Both the position numbers and the translations under genes were made by a program. The notes beneath the pieces are model-generated. The model had not been told where the DNA came from. It saw only the letters and a list, made by a program, of their open reading frames with translations, and searched no databases. A stretch of DNA of 64,000 nucleotides, from the NCBI GenBank assembly GCA_948567375.1, contig OX419757.1, forward strand, positions 13,640,001-13,704,000, in the 5' to 3' direction. The stretch comes from Lunularia cruciata. Taxonomy: Eukaryota > Streptophyta > Marchantiopsida > Lunulariales > Lunulariaceae. Of this stretch, positions 26,185 to 35,916 are shown piece by piece. The first letter of the stretch is position 1; each line of letters opens with the position of its first letter.

Positions 26185-26500
26185 TCAAGTACATCTAGGA
26201 CATAACCACTGTCCTTGAGGAACCACCGTGAGGGGAGGAGTCATACATGCCATATGCCATCCTCTCGAACAGCTATCACACACTAACATAGTAGCAGCTC
26301 CACCAGAAGAGCCACATAACATACACCTCAAGCCTGCACGTACAAGTGCCAAGCTTGGGTCCATAGTACCATCAATGTTTGGGAGGTGGCATGGCGCACA
26401 ATTGCGCACATGATCCTTCCAAACAACACCATCACGTCCTTCTAACACAAGGACTCCAGATGGCAAAATCTCACGCACCCTCAAGATAGTGCGGCCTGTA
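26185..26500 (-). pseudogene. E1 Pol C-terminus: PHD finger
   Basis: Open frame 26185-26484 (99 residues) is the tail of the integrase polyprotein. Residues 54-98 form a textbook C4HC3 PHD finger: C54, C57, C69, C72, H77, C80, C95, C98, with the conserved Trp at 93 two residues before the last Cys pair and an LVCDSC...GWHMAC core. PHD fingers of this kind read the histone H3 tail, so by analogy with chromodomains it may guide integration. Residues 1-45 continue the integrase C-terminal beta-rich region. A frameshift separates it from the integrase frame at 26481. E2 has the same domain at 55204-55339, so it is a family trait. Confidence 0.9.
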
Positions 26501-27431
26501 GAAACATCAAGTGTCGTCGGTGCTGTTTGCTATAGATATACATAGTCGCCTGGATGAAATCGACGGGTCTATAACTTCCTCCTCGAATGGTAGCATAGCG
26601 TAAAGTATCTCTATGCTGAGCAATCACCAAGTTCTCAAAGGCCATCGGCATCACTCTCCGAAAGATCTCTGCCTGTTGAGAACATGCGCTCATCCACACA
26701 TCGGGGTCATCCAAGTCCAAAACTACAGTAGCATCTTGACGAATGGCTGCAGGTAAATCTGGATCTCGTCCATAGAGTAGAAAGTATGGAGAGAAGGATG
26801 CTAAGGAGGCTTGCCGGCTGAACCGATAGCCCATGGCCAACCAAGGTAACTGGAGATCCCAATCTCCCAAGTGGCCTCTCTGCAAACCATACTTTTGCAA
26901 TCTCTTCTTCACCGTCTGAACCACTCTGTCTGCTAAGCCATCTGCCTCAGGGTGATCTCGGGATGTAGTACAATGATCAATCAAAGCCTTGTCACACAAG
27001 ACCTGAAACTCCCCCAAGAACTCTGTACCTTGATCAGTCAAAACCTCAGCTGGTGCACCAAAATGAGTAAGAACTCGATCCAAGAACAAGTAAGCCGTCA
27101 CTTCACTAGACTTGTTAGGAAGTGCCACCCACTCAATCCACTTGGAGAAGTGCTCCACCATCACCAAAACGTACCGATGATGTCTCACAGTCAGCGGTAA
27201 AGGTCCGGCGAAGTCCAAACTCCAACGGTAATCCAATCCCATGATAGGTAATGGATGTAACTGTGGCATAGGAGCATTGAATGATGCTCTAACTTGGTCA
27301 CAAACCATACATCTGGCAACAAACTGCTGTACCTCGGTCTGCATACCGCGCCACCAATAATGACTCTGGAGTAAGCTATATGTACGCTTCACTCCAAAAT
27401 GTCCTAGCTCCTCATGAGCATGATGGACCAA
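26481..27431 (-). pseudogene. E1 integrase
   Basis: 316-residue frame. The zinc domain is H6-x4-H11...C41-x2-C44. The DDE core has D73 (SLDFAGPL) and D133 (LTDQGTEF), but the third acidic residue reads Asp in GLADRVVQ (168) where E2 keeps Glu (GLAERVVQ). The C-terminal region is Ty3/gypsy-like and has no chromodomain. It lies downstream of RNase H, the usual gypsy order. A stop at the left end and a frameshift into the PHD frame disrupt it. A DDE enzyme explains the target duplications and excludes a tyrosine recombinase as the integrating enzyme, although the ends look tyrosine-recombinase-like. Confidence 0.9.
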
Positions 27432-27440
27432 CTGTGGTCT

Positions 27441-27755
27441 CTATGATGGAAGTGGTACTACTTGCACTCTACCATCCTCCCATACACGCAAAAGGTGTCT
27501 ACCCTCCAATCTGAACCGTCTGGCTCGCTGAAGAACACGGTCTCTCTCCTTGGCCCCAACTGTGCCACCCACAACACCAGTGCAAAGATAGTCCATCACT
27601 AAGACATCATCATGAATGTCTTGCTGAACTGTACCAATATCTTCACTCTCTGGATCTGTGACCTCAATAACTCCTCCTCTATGCGTTGAGAGAGATACCA
27701 CCAAAGCCTCTGCAAATATACACAGAAAGGCCGATGCATGCCAACCTGGCATCAT
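27441..27755 (-). pseudogene. E1 RNase H to integrase linker
   Basis: 104-residue frame matching 53769-54065 of E2. The region between RNase H and the integrase zinc domain is acidic (VTDPESEDIGTVQQDIHDDV), followed by a basic stretch leading to the integrase. A TAG at its end separates it from the integrase frame. No separate domain is recognised. Confidence 0.7.
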
Positions 27756-29052
27756 CTCCTCATTTGTCTCACCAACGTGCTCTGGTCTGATCCTGCTGGC
27801 TGGGACATGGGTTTCTACTCAACCCATCTGCATCACGGTTCACCACTCTAGGTCTGTGAACAACCGTGAAATCATACTACTATAAAATCAGAGCCCATCA
27901 TGCAAGCTTCCTTGAAAGCTTGTCAGACTCCATCAACCACTTCAGCGGCTGATGATCAGTGATGAGAGTGAAGGGGTTACCAAATAGGTAACATCGGAAA
28001 TGTGCTATTGCCCAAACTGCTGCCAAGCACTCTCCCTCATATGAACTATACTTCGCCTCCGCTGAATTGTTGGAGCGACTAGCATAGGCCACCACAAACT
28101 CCTTCTCCTCATCATCATGCTGGGTGAGCACCGCTCCAAGCCCCAACATACTCCAATCAGTGTGAACCTGAAATGGTCGTCCCTTGATCGGTCTCCTCAA
28201 AATAGGAGCAGATGTCAACCTCTCCTTGAGCTCTACAAAAGCTCTCTCCTGCTCATCTCCCCAACACCACTCATGTGTAAGCTTAGTCAGCTTCATCAAG
28301 GCCTTGGCAATGGCACTAAATCCTCTAATATAGCAGCGATAGAAGTTTGCCAACCCAAGGAATGCTTGCACTCTGCTCACATCCGTAGGCCGAGGAATAC
28401 GTGCAATAGCCTCCACCTTGGTCTGCTGAACACCAAGTCCTCCGGGGTAGATAGTGTGACCCAAATACTCAACCTGCTTGTGGAAGAACCTACACTTCCC
28501 AGGATGTAGTTTGAGTCCATGAGATCTCAACCTCTCAAACACCTCCAACAACTGTCTCTCATGCTCCTCCACAGTAGTGCTATAGACCAAAATGTCATCA
28601 ATATAACACCGAGGAAAATCCAATCCAGCTAGGATCCTATCCATGACCCTTTGGAACTCAGCAAGAGCGTTCTTCAACCCAAATGGTAAGAACCTCCATT
28701 GATATAACACATCCTTACCGTGAGGATCAATAGCCCAAAATGCTATCTTGGACTTATCTTCCTCCCTGATCGGCAACTGATGATATCCTGCTCGAAGATC
28801 CAAAGTACTGAAGACCTTTGCATGCCCAATCGCATCAAAAATCTCCTCCGGTGTAGGCATGGCATACCGATCAGCCCTGGTCTGTTGGTTGATAGGACGG
28901 TAATCTCCACACATCTGCCTATCTGTATAGTTGCCATGCATATCCTTCTGGGCTGGCATCACTGTCGCTGATGCATACTCTCTATGTGAAATCTCCACCA
29001 AACCAGCCTCAAAAAGGTCACTACTCCGGCTCTGAATCAATATCCTCTCCAT
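27756..29052 (-). pseudogene. E1 reverse transcriptase and RNase H
   Basis: 384-residue open frame 27898-29052, with a decayed continuation to about 27756. RT motifs: LDLRAGYHQ (84-92), FGLKNALAEFQR, and the catalytic YIDDILVYS (150-158). RNase H: HTDWSMLGLGAVL (Asp at 299), catalytic Glu in YEGECLAA (341), and TDHQPLKWL (Asp 366). All key catalytic residues of both domains are present, making this the best preserved part of E1. The tail after residue 384 has two stops. Thumb, connection and RNase H follow Ty3/gypsy order. Confidence 0.93.
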
Positions 29053-29634
29053 ATCACTATATCAATAAGGATGTCGGAAAACAGGTGTGTCGCTAGTCAG
29101 CTCAATCCGTATACCAAGTCCCTTCAGAGCACCCAAATCCTTCATACTGAAGGCAAAACAACTCGTGTGACTCCTCAAGAACCTCCAAACCCTCCGTCTT
29201 TCCTCTCCAGTAAGCTTGGGTCCAAGATCTGGCTCCCAAGTATCCTCTGTAACTGTAGTAGGAGTGGAAGATGTACTGATTGGCTGCTACACTGGGCCCT
29301 TGGGAGCAATAGTGTCATGCTCCCGACCACTAGAGGTCCCAACCTTTGTGTGAAAAACTCCCTCCACTCTGGCTGCAAGCTCCACACGTCCTCTAGCTGG
29401 ATCCCATGTGGACCAAGGGTGTAATCCAAGTAGCCCACGCTCACCTGGATGGACTCCAAGTAGACCACTCTCCCTAGTAGCTACTGGATGTGTCCCAAGA
29501 ATACCATGTCCACTCGGTCCATCGCCCCCAGCATGTGCCTGAATCGTCTCGATAGGCACAGGGCTCACAAGTGTCAGAGTGGTGATGCCTATCAAGCGCA
29601 TCCTATGCTGCTCTGCCAAACCAAGGCTCACAAT
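29053..29634 (-). pseudogene. E1 linker between methyltransferase and RT
   Basis: Frame 29287-29814 continues past the methyltransferase into a spacer with three imperfect copies of a seven-residue unit (GILGTHP, GLLGVHP, GLLGLHP), followed by a charged segment. A stop and frameshift follow before the RT N-terminal region (WRFLRSHTSCFAF...), which resembles the start of gypsy RT domains. The repeated GLLGxHP unit is kept in E2 near 52015-52110. Confidence 0.65.
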
Positions 29635-30698
29635 CCAGGTCAAACAGTTTAGGTCCATAGCTTGACCTAACACCTGACGCCTGGATGCCTCTGACACTAT
29701 TGGAACAACGGTAATACCGGTGCGAAAACCCATCACCCACTCTCTCTCATCAGCATTGGGCTCCACCAACTGCTGTAACTGTGAGTCCCAAACAGTCCAG
29801 GTCCTCCCTCTCAAAAAGCATGAGAGCCTGGGAAACTCATGAGTGTAGGAAATGCAGCTCTAGGCTGTCCAACTAGGTTCACCACTGCCATAGGTGACCT
29901 ATCAGCCACTACCATTGTCTGAGACTAACACCCAACATCCAAGATATCATCAACAAGAATGTGGTCTAGTCGCTGAATCCCATCATAACTACGCTGTAGA
30001 ACCTCTCTGGGTAAAAAGTTTGTCCACCAAAGACAAAGACGATGAGCCCGTGATCCCACTCTGGCTGCATCTAACAATACAGCAGGTCCCATCCATGAAT
30101 GGACTTGATGTGTACTCGCCACCACTCTAGTGCAAGAATCACCCACCAATGGAACATTCTCCAAAAGGTAAGCTGGAGAAACAGACTGATGAACCTGGAG
30201 ATGTCGTAGTATCCGTAACATCTCCCAAAACACACCAAAATGAGGATCTTGAAGACCCAAACCACGGCCCGCACGTGTATGTCCCTGACATGGCCATCCA
30301 GAAATCACCAAGTGAATAGGCCCATGTCTCTCTAGGTCATGCACCCCCAATAAGGAAATGTCTCCTGGTAAGGCCTTCTGGTAACCTCTGACTAATGACA
30401 TCGGTAATAACTCCGGATACCGATAGGCCAAGTGTGCTACATGATGTAGAGAGACTCACCTAGCAGTCTCATCTCTCTCTACATACAAGTACCTCTGTAC
30501 TCGGATACCCGCCTGTAACACCGCAGCTAGTCCGGTGCCGATCCCACCAAACAACTCCAATAGGCATATCCCCTCTACTGGGTACTGCCAAGAAATGAGT
30601 GTGGTATCCAGAGGTGTCAAAGCAATCGCCTTTGGAGGCTCATCCTCACACTCATCCCCTGATGGTATGAAGGCTCCACTCCAAGCTTGCTGCACCAA
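29635..30698 (-). pseudogene. E1 DNMT3-like cytosine-5 DNA methyltransferase domain
   Basis: Spread over frames 30456-30698, 29925-30431 and 29287-29814. Motif I (AdoMet): LLELFGGIGTGL (30528-30563). Motif IV: GWPCQG with the catalytic Cys at about 30288-30290. Motif VI: ENV (LLENVPL). Motif VIII: RVGSRAHRLCLWW. Motif IX: EPNADEREWVMGF. Motif X: RRQVLGQAMDLNCLTW. The order I-IV-VI-VIII-IX-X is unpermuted, so it fits DNMT3 rather than plant DRM; the SRAHR motif VIII and the ERxxMGF motif IX also fit DNMT3. It would transfer a methyl group from AdoMet to cytosine C5. A TGA after ETAR and a TAG after DVGC break it, and a small frameshift lies before motif IX. The catalytic residues themselves are intact in this copy. 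It lies between protease and RT. Confidence 0.92.
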
Positions 30699-30710
30699 CT
30701 GATCTGCATG

Positions 30711-32153
30711 CTACTGCAATGCCTCCTCTGAACTCCACAATGGAACATCCAAGGTGGATGGAACAATCCCACTTGTACTCCAAAGTCGAGTGATTTCCTC
30801 TGGTACTAGATTATCCTTTGCATGGGCGTTCCCCTCCAACAAGTCACCAGGCCAAGTAACTGCACCGCTGAAAGCTAAAACTGATGCTGCCATGGTCCCG
30901 GACTGTAGTGAGCCAAGACTGCCACTACTGAAGCGTACTAGTAGGCGACATACCCGTCCCTCACCAGACTGCCAACCAGGTCTATAAGAGGCTGTCTCCT
31001 CCCAATAGTCAATGCTGAAACCCATAGGGTATAACACTGCTCCCCCAACTAGCACATCATATGACTCAGCTATCATCGCAATAGCCTGAGCTCTCACCAC
31101 CGAGCTATCAGTCGGATGACCAGGCTGAACCTGGACAACAAGCTCTCCACGTGTGATGTACTGTGTTGAACCACCACCAAGAGATGTCTGGATCTGAAAT
31201 GGACACCTCTCCACATCGGTCTTCCGTAACTCCAGGCCAACAACTTCAGCCTTCCCCAACATAAGGGGTTGCGCACCAAAGTCTAACAAGACTCTCTGTG
31301 GTGTATAGACCTTCCCTGAAGGTCCCACCAAACAAAAGATCCCCCTCTGGTTATCCAATAGGACAACACCAGGTGTAAACCGCGCTCTCTCAAAGGCCGG
31401 TCTAGCTGGCAACTCCTCCAGTCTAGCCGTTGCTGCCTGCCATAAACCACTAGTCGCTGAACGGATCCCATGCTCCTCAACCAAGTCAGATCCACTACCA
31501 ACCACCTCTGCCCTAGTAGTAGGAACTGCACCATCCCTACTCTCACACAATGTGGCAGCCAACCGGAACACTGAGGCTGGGTCAACTCCCAATGTAAACA
31601 TGTCACTGGCTGAAAACAAAGGATGCCACATAATCAGCTGAGCCGCCCCCAACATCATGCTAGACTCAGTCTGTGTAGTAGCAGGTGGCTGACTAGTAGG
31701 TACTCCATCACCACCTACCACACCTGCACTAGGACGTCTAGGAACCATGGATGTCGTCTGTAATGCCTCAGATAGCATGAAAGATTGGGGAAGTCTGACT
31801 TGTCTCCCAACCTCTCCTCTCTGTGGGTCCAACTCCACTGATGCTCCTCTAGGCTCTGGAGCACGTACTGCACTCCTAGTCACTGCTGCAGATGCATCCA
31901 CCTGTGCTGCTCCGCACATGAAGTCCAAAGCATCTCTATCACCCGCATATGAGGTGGAAGCCTCAACACCCAAATTTGATCTCCTTTGAGCAATAGCCAT
32001 ACTAGCCAATCTCTGCTCCAACTGCTCAATCCGAGTAGCCATAGCTGTGTCAGAAGTAAGGGCAGGTACTGCACCCCTACTAGGTGTAGATCCTCTACCA
32101 CCACCTCTACCACCTCGTCCTCCATGAACTGGAGCTCCTCTACTACCTGCCAT
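30711..32153 (-). pseudogene. E1 RG-rich spacer, coiled coil and protease
   Basis: 480-residue open frame. Residues 8-24 are an RG/G-rich tract typical of RNA binding. Residues 36-60 form a short coiled coil (MATRIEQLEQRLASM). Residues 285-375 are an aspartic protease: RVLLDFGAQPL at 287-297, where E2 has the expected LLDSGA, so E1 carries Ser to Phe next to the catalytic Asp; the second half is ESYDVLVGGAVLYPMG (363-378). The protease would process Gag-Pol as a dimer. The frame ends with a stop just before the methyltransferase frame; E2 also has a stop there (50803-50805). Confidence 0.8.
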
Positions 32154-32332
32154 AGCAGCCCTACCACTCCGTAACTCCGGGTGTAGGTCGAAACACCAAA
32201 TATGTGGCAGTGCTCACACTGCCTCTGTGCTGGCTGTGATGCACCAGAGGTATCAGGTCCGCTGCCTTGAGTACACTCTCTTCTATGGTGAGGTCCACCA
32301 CAAGTCCAACAAGCAACACCACCACTCACTGG
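32154..32332 (-). pseudogene. E1 nucleocapsid zinc knuckles
   Basis: First knuckle CWTCGGPHHRREC is present. The second begins CEHCHIFG but is cut by a 16-bp deletion relative to E2, which retains the canonical CEHCHRFGHTSDWC. The deletion shifts the frame between Gag and the downstream RG-rich region. Two knuckles imply nucleic-acid packaging by Gag. Confidence 0.8.
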
Positions 32333-33480
32333 CTACTGCTGACCCAAAAATGAGGGTAAGGGTCTAACTCTACTAGGCCCTCCACTCGCTCCATAGGATC
32401 TGGGCTGTCCACCCTGTCCTCGAAAACCAATTGGGCGTGGTGCACTCTGCTGCACTCTAGAAGAAGTCACAACCGTGGATGAGGTCTCCCTACCAAATCC
32501 AGACGTCACCACTCTCTCCTCCACCATGTTGAGCTCAATACGCTCAGCCAAACCAAAGACTACTGCCAAAGTGGGCAAAGTAGCCTGCAACAACGTAGCA
32601 TCACGAACTCTATGTCGCAACTCCCTGTCCAGTATCCCATACCAAAACTGGACTGCCTGGGCCTCAGTAACTCCCTGAGTGAAACTGATCAGCCTCCTCA
32701 TGCAACTGTATGCCTTGCGTAGGCTCTTTCCAGCCTTCCGTTGGAAGTCCTGCAAGCTCCTCAGCTTGTCAGTCTGCACTCCCTGGTAGTTCTGCCTCAA
32801 ACATAGGAAGAACTCCACCATGGGGTTAAACCCCGGTACCACACCACCTCCTGCAGCGGTACCTCCACTCATAGTAGCACTATCTCCAGCTAGTGCACCT
32901 CCACTAGCTCCACCAACACTACTCGAGCTAGAACTCGTGGGTACAGCTGATCTACTCCTGGCCACTGAGCCTGAAGTGATGGAGACATAGCGTGGAGACC
33001 AATACTGTCTCCATAACTCAATCTCCTCCAAATGAGCTCTCCTGAACTCATGGTAGTCATCCATCGGCGGACCCTCCAGATGCTGAAACAACCCCTTCCA
33101 TGCCATGAAAGGTGTGAACAAAGTCGAGTTCTGCATCTGCTGCAGATCACACCAACTGTCAAACTCCTGGATGAAGTCATCCAACTCAATGGTACCCACT
33201 GTACCAAAGTGACACCTAGGGCCTTTGGAGGCCCCATAAATCTCGTCCATGTCCCACAACAACGGTGCGGACACACCAAGTGCACTCTCAACTGAATCAG
33301 CTCCTGCGTCGAACTCCAACTCAAAGTGAATCCCCTCCCTCATTGGGACCTAAGATATAGGCTGATACCAAGCACCACTCCGAGTAAACCCACTGCGTAC
33401 TGCAAGGCTAACTCCTCTGGAATCTCCAAAGAACTCTGTCGTGACCAAGCAACCACACCAACAAACCCGAACCACCAACT
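32333..33480 (-). pseudogene. E1 Gag capsid region
   Basis: 336-residue open frame 32333-33343, with an upstream in-frame stop separating about 40 further residues (EFFGDSRGV...). The capsid-type region has FLCLRQNYQGVQTDKLRSLQ and SLRKAYSCMRRL, matching the retrotransposon gag domain pattern. A Ser/Gly-rich linker precedes it. It ends at a TAG where E2 reads a glutamine codon and continues to the zinc knuckle. The true start codon is uncertain: E2 offers an ATG at 48037, but E1 lacks it. Confidence 0.8.
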
Positions 33481-33623
33481 GCAACCGCAAGTCACAACCG
33501 CAAGTGCCCCACCAAGTGCCAACACCAACTAGACACCACCCACTAATGTAACTCTAACCGAGATAACTACACTAAGGGAAGGGCAACCTGTAACCTGCCA
33601 TCATAACATGCACTCTCACAGTC

Positions 33624-34300
33624 TGTGAGCCGGCCTGTCTCTCACTCAAGATGAACCTCTGATGGCTATTATGGTAGCGCACCATGGACTAAGAAGGCAA
33701 GGAACCCCAACTCCATCATACTCCTCCAAGGCTAACACTCCAAGACTCAAGACATTGCTCACTAGAGAACTCAATGAGAGAGATAGTTGCAAATGAAAGG
33801 ATGATGAGTACCTCCTCACCCCTTGTTTATATACTTGTGAAATAGTTACGTACCAAAGTTACTAATTACCGTAGTAACTCAAGTTACTAGAGTAAAAGTC
33901 AAGTAAAGTTAAAAATTAGAAAGGAATATCCATTCACATGGGCATATTCCCCTTATCTTGACCCAACCACTAAAGCAAGGATTCCTTCACATGGGCTATC
34001 CTTGGACTAAAGAAGAATCCAAAACAAAAAGGCTTGCGTGCCCAAGAGTTCTCAACTCTTTCCCCAAAGCCAAACACCTAGGAATAATACCAAGTCAACA
34101 CACCAAAATCCAAAATAGTGGTGCTCATCTTTTCTACTTCCTCTAAAGTAAGGTCCCATCTATCTTAGCTATGACTAACTTTAGCTAACCATGACTAATA
34201 TAGAACCATCCTTTATCTCTATATAAATAATATCTCTTAAGTACTTGTAATACCAAGCTAAATATCACAATACCACACACATGCACAAATGGGTGTTACA
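33624..34300 (-). mobile_element. Solo LTR inserted in the E1 leader
   Basis: 677 bp absent from E2, which reads straight through (CTCTCACGGTCTGCAG). The insert has TG...CA ends, TGTAACACCC at one end in minus direction, and near-identical 4-bp flanks AGTC (33620-33623) and GGTC (34301-34304). A TATATAAACAAGGGG box on the minus strand is a likely LTR promoter. A diverged relative lies at 41280-41903 on the plus strand. Confidence 0.75.
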
Positions 34301-34670
34301 GGTCTGCAGGTCATCACTTCCTGCCTCACCGGAGAGAAACAAAGGTAGTTTGACTGGTCATCACTCCAGCCTCACCACCAAGAGCACACCAGAGCACCAA
34401 CGCTCAAAAGTCAAGGCACCTCACAAAAACGTGGTGCACAAACAAGAAGCAGAGAATGGAGGGGATCCAATCACAAGAAATCTAAACAAAACCCCTCCAT
34501 CTCATAACACAACAAGGGATTGACTCTGCCACCATTTGACATTTGACATAAGAGCAATTCGTATCTAAGTCCTAAGTTACCAGGATCACCAAGAATGGGA
34601 TCAAACTGCATCTCCTAGCCAAAGCTACATGTGTATAGATAATAGTGGCGTAGTCACTAGGACAACAAGT

Positions 34671-34740
34671 GAGGGTGGACCAGTTGGCTAGGGCACCAGT
34701 CTAGTAACAAGAGATCTAGGGGTCAAACCCTGTTGCGCAC
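34671..34740 (+). other. tRNA-like segment in the E1 leader (antisense to the element)
   Basis: GGACCAGTTGGCTAGGGCACC resembles a tRNA D-arm/A box and GGGTCAAACCC, about 35 nt later, resembles a T-arm/B box. Spacing and order fit a tRNA or tRNA-derived SINE head. It runs opposite to the element. E2 has the same segment at 47402-47470 on its minus strand, so it entered the family before these copies inserted. Confidence 0.5.
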
Positions 34741-35453
34741 AATCTAGCAAGAAAAGCAGATTTTGCCAACCAATGACCAAGATCTACTCTAAACTAGCTA
34801 GCCTCACGCCAGCAAGCTGGCTTGTTGGCCCTTTTGGCCCTTCTAGGCTTTTGTAGCCTCTCATAGCCCTATGCCTCAAAATGCCAAAATTCAGCCAAAT
34901 GAGGCCTTTCTTGTTGTCACTTTGAACCTCCTCCAAAATTGGCGAAACTTTTCCAAATCTGCGAAACTCCTCCAAACTAGCGAAACTTCTCCAAATCTGG
35001 CCAAACAGCAAAACTCCTCCAATTCTGGCCCAAAATCTGACGTAAATCTGATGTAAAATTTGACGTAAACCCTAAAGATGGATGTCCGCCAAATCCCCCG
35101 CTAACTTTCCACTCGAGCCAAATTGACAAAACGGGTTTTTCCGAATCACAATTTCATGAGAAGAGCTTCCCAACTCCACCTTCAATTTCACTTTCTGAGC
35201 CCAACTTGCAGCAAATTGGTCCTGCCTTCACCTCTTGAGCTCAAAATCACAACATTGCTCGAAAATTGCTCCTTCTTTGCTCAAAATTTGGCCAGCGCTT
35301 CCGCACACCATCCGCCTAATTGCCAAATCTGCATCAACTGAACGAGCTTCTGCACACTAGGGAAACACAGAACTTGAATCGAGCTAGCACGATCCACCGA
35401 GCTTGGAGATACCACCAACACTCAATGTTCCTGCACCCAATTTCACCGTGACT

Positions 35454-35468
35454 TCACTTCTCTGATGT
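35454..35468 (-). other. E1 self-complementary primer site
   Basis: On the element strand ACATCAGAGAAGTGA starts at the last base of X1. It is a perfect 15-nt reverse complement of 35646-35660, where the transcript is predicted to start. No TGG-type tRNA primer site is found here. Confidence 0.7.
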
Positions 35469-35916
35469 AATCAGATTGCTTAACACTTTCAACTCAACTC
35501 AACTTAGATCAGTACTTGATCTGTCACTCTATAAACTGCCAACAACTGGGCACTAATTACAGTCAAGCCACACCCACTCAAGCATAGAGAATCCAGGTGA
35601 TGCTTGCCGGCCTCTGTCCACCATAGCCAAGAACTCGAAGGCTCAACATCAGAGAAGTGAGCTCTCTGGAGCTCACTTTGAAACTATACCCCCTGGACTC
35701 GAGCTAGCACTGGAACCCTAACGGTCCCACTGACAGCACACTCAACGGTGCGAACGGTGCAAAGTGACGGTGGGCCCCACCGTGAAGTCAATACCCCAAA
35801 CACCAAATCAGATTGTCGGAAAGTAGTCCTTGAGAAACTACTAGAATAACTCTAACTACTATCACTGGAACTCCAGTGTCCAAGCAACTAGATGCGGAAC
35901 TACAAATGGCGTGACA
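35468..35916 (-). repeat. E1 X1: 5' repeat with promoter
   Basis: 449 bp, TGTCACGCC...CTGATTA. It lacks the Y segment that follows X2 at the other end. It contains TATAGTTT at 35681-35688 and, 28 nt downstream, the predicted transcript start TCACTTC (35660), overlapped by the palindrome GTGAGCTC-CAGA-GAGCTCAC. Confidence 0.9.

Larger units (their letters stand above)
25353..35916 (-). mobile_element. E1: Ty3/gypsy-type retroelement encoding a DNA methyltransferase and PHD finger (minus copy)
   Basis: 10,564 bp, on the minus strand, inserted in the protease of Chr1. Order in its own direction: X1 (35916-35468), leader, Gag, zinc knuckles, protease, cytosine-5 methyltransferase, RT, RNase H, integrase, PHD finger, polypurine tract, Y1 (26016-25911), 2 bp, X2 (25908-25459), Y2 (25458-25353). 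It is flanked by CCTT on both sides (25349-25352 and 35917-35920); Chr2 shows the uninterrupted site near 58577-58592. Ends are TGTCACG...GCACGACA. Its G+C is visibly higher than the surrounding DNA. Stops and frameshifts break every domain, so this copy is not autonomous. A 677-bp solo LTR lies in its leader. Confidence 0.9.

Noticed and set aside
29635-30698. Methyltransferase region as a host gene captured by chance near the element, or as a plant DRM
   Set aside because: It lies between protease and RT in two independent copies, and the motif order is not the permuted order of DRM.
29053-33345. Long plus-strand open frames such as 29071-29424, 28117-28509 and 33032-33295
   Set aside because: They lie antisense to the E1 polyprotein and show no domain; the minus strand carries the recognisable motifs.
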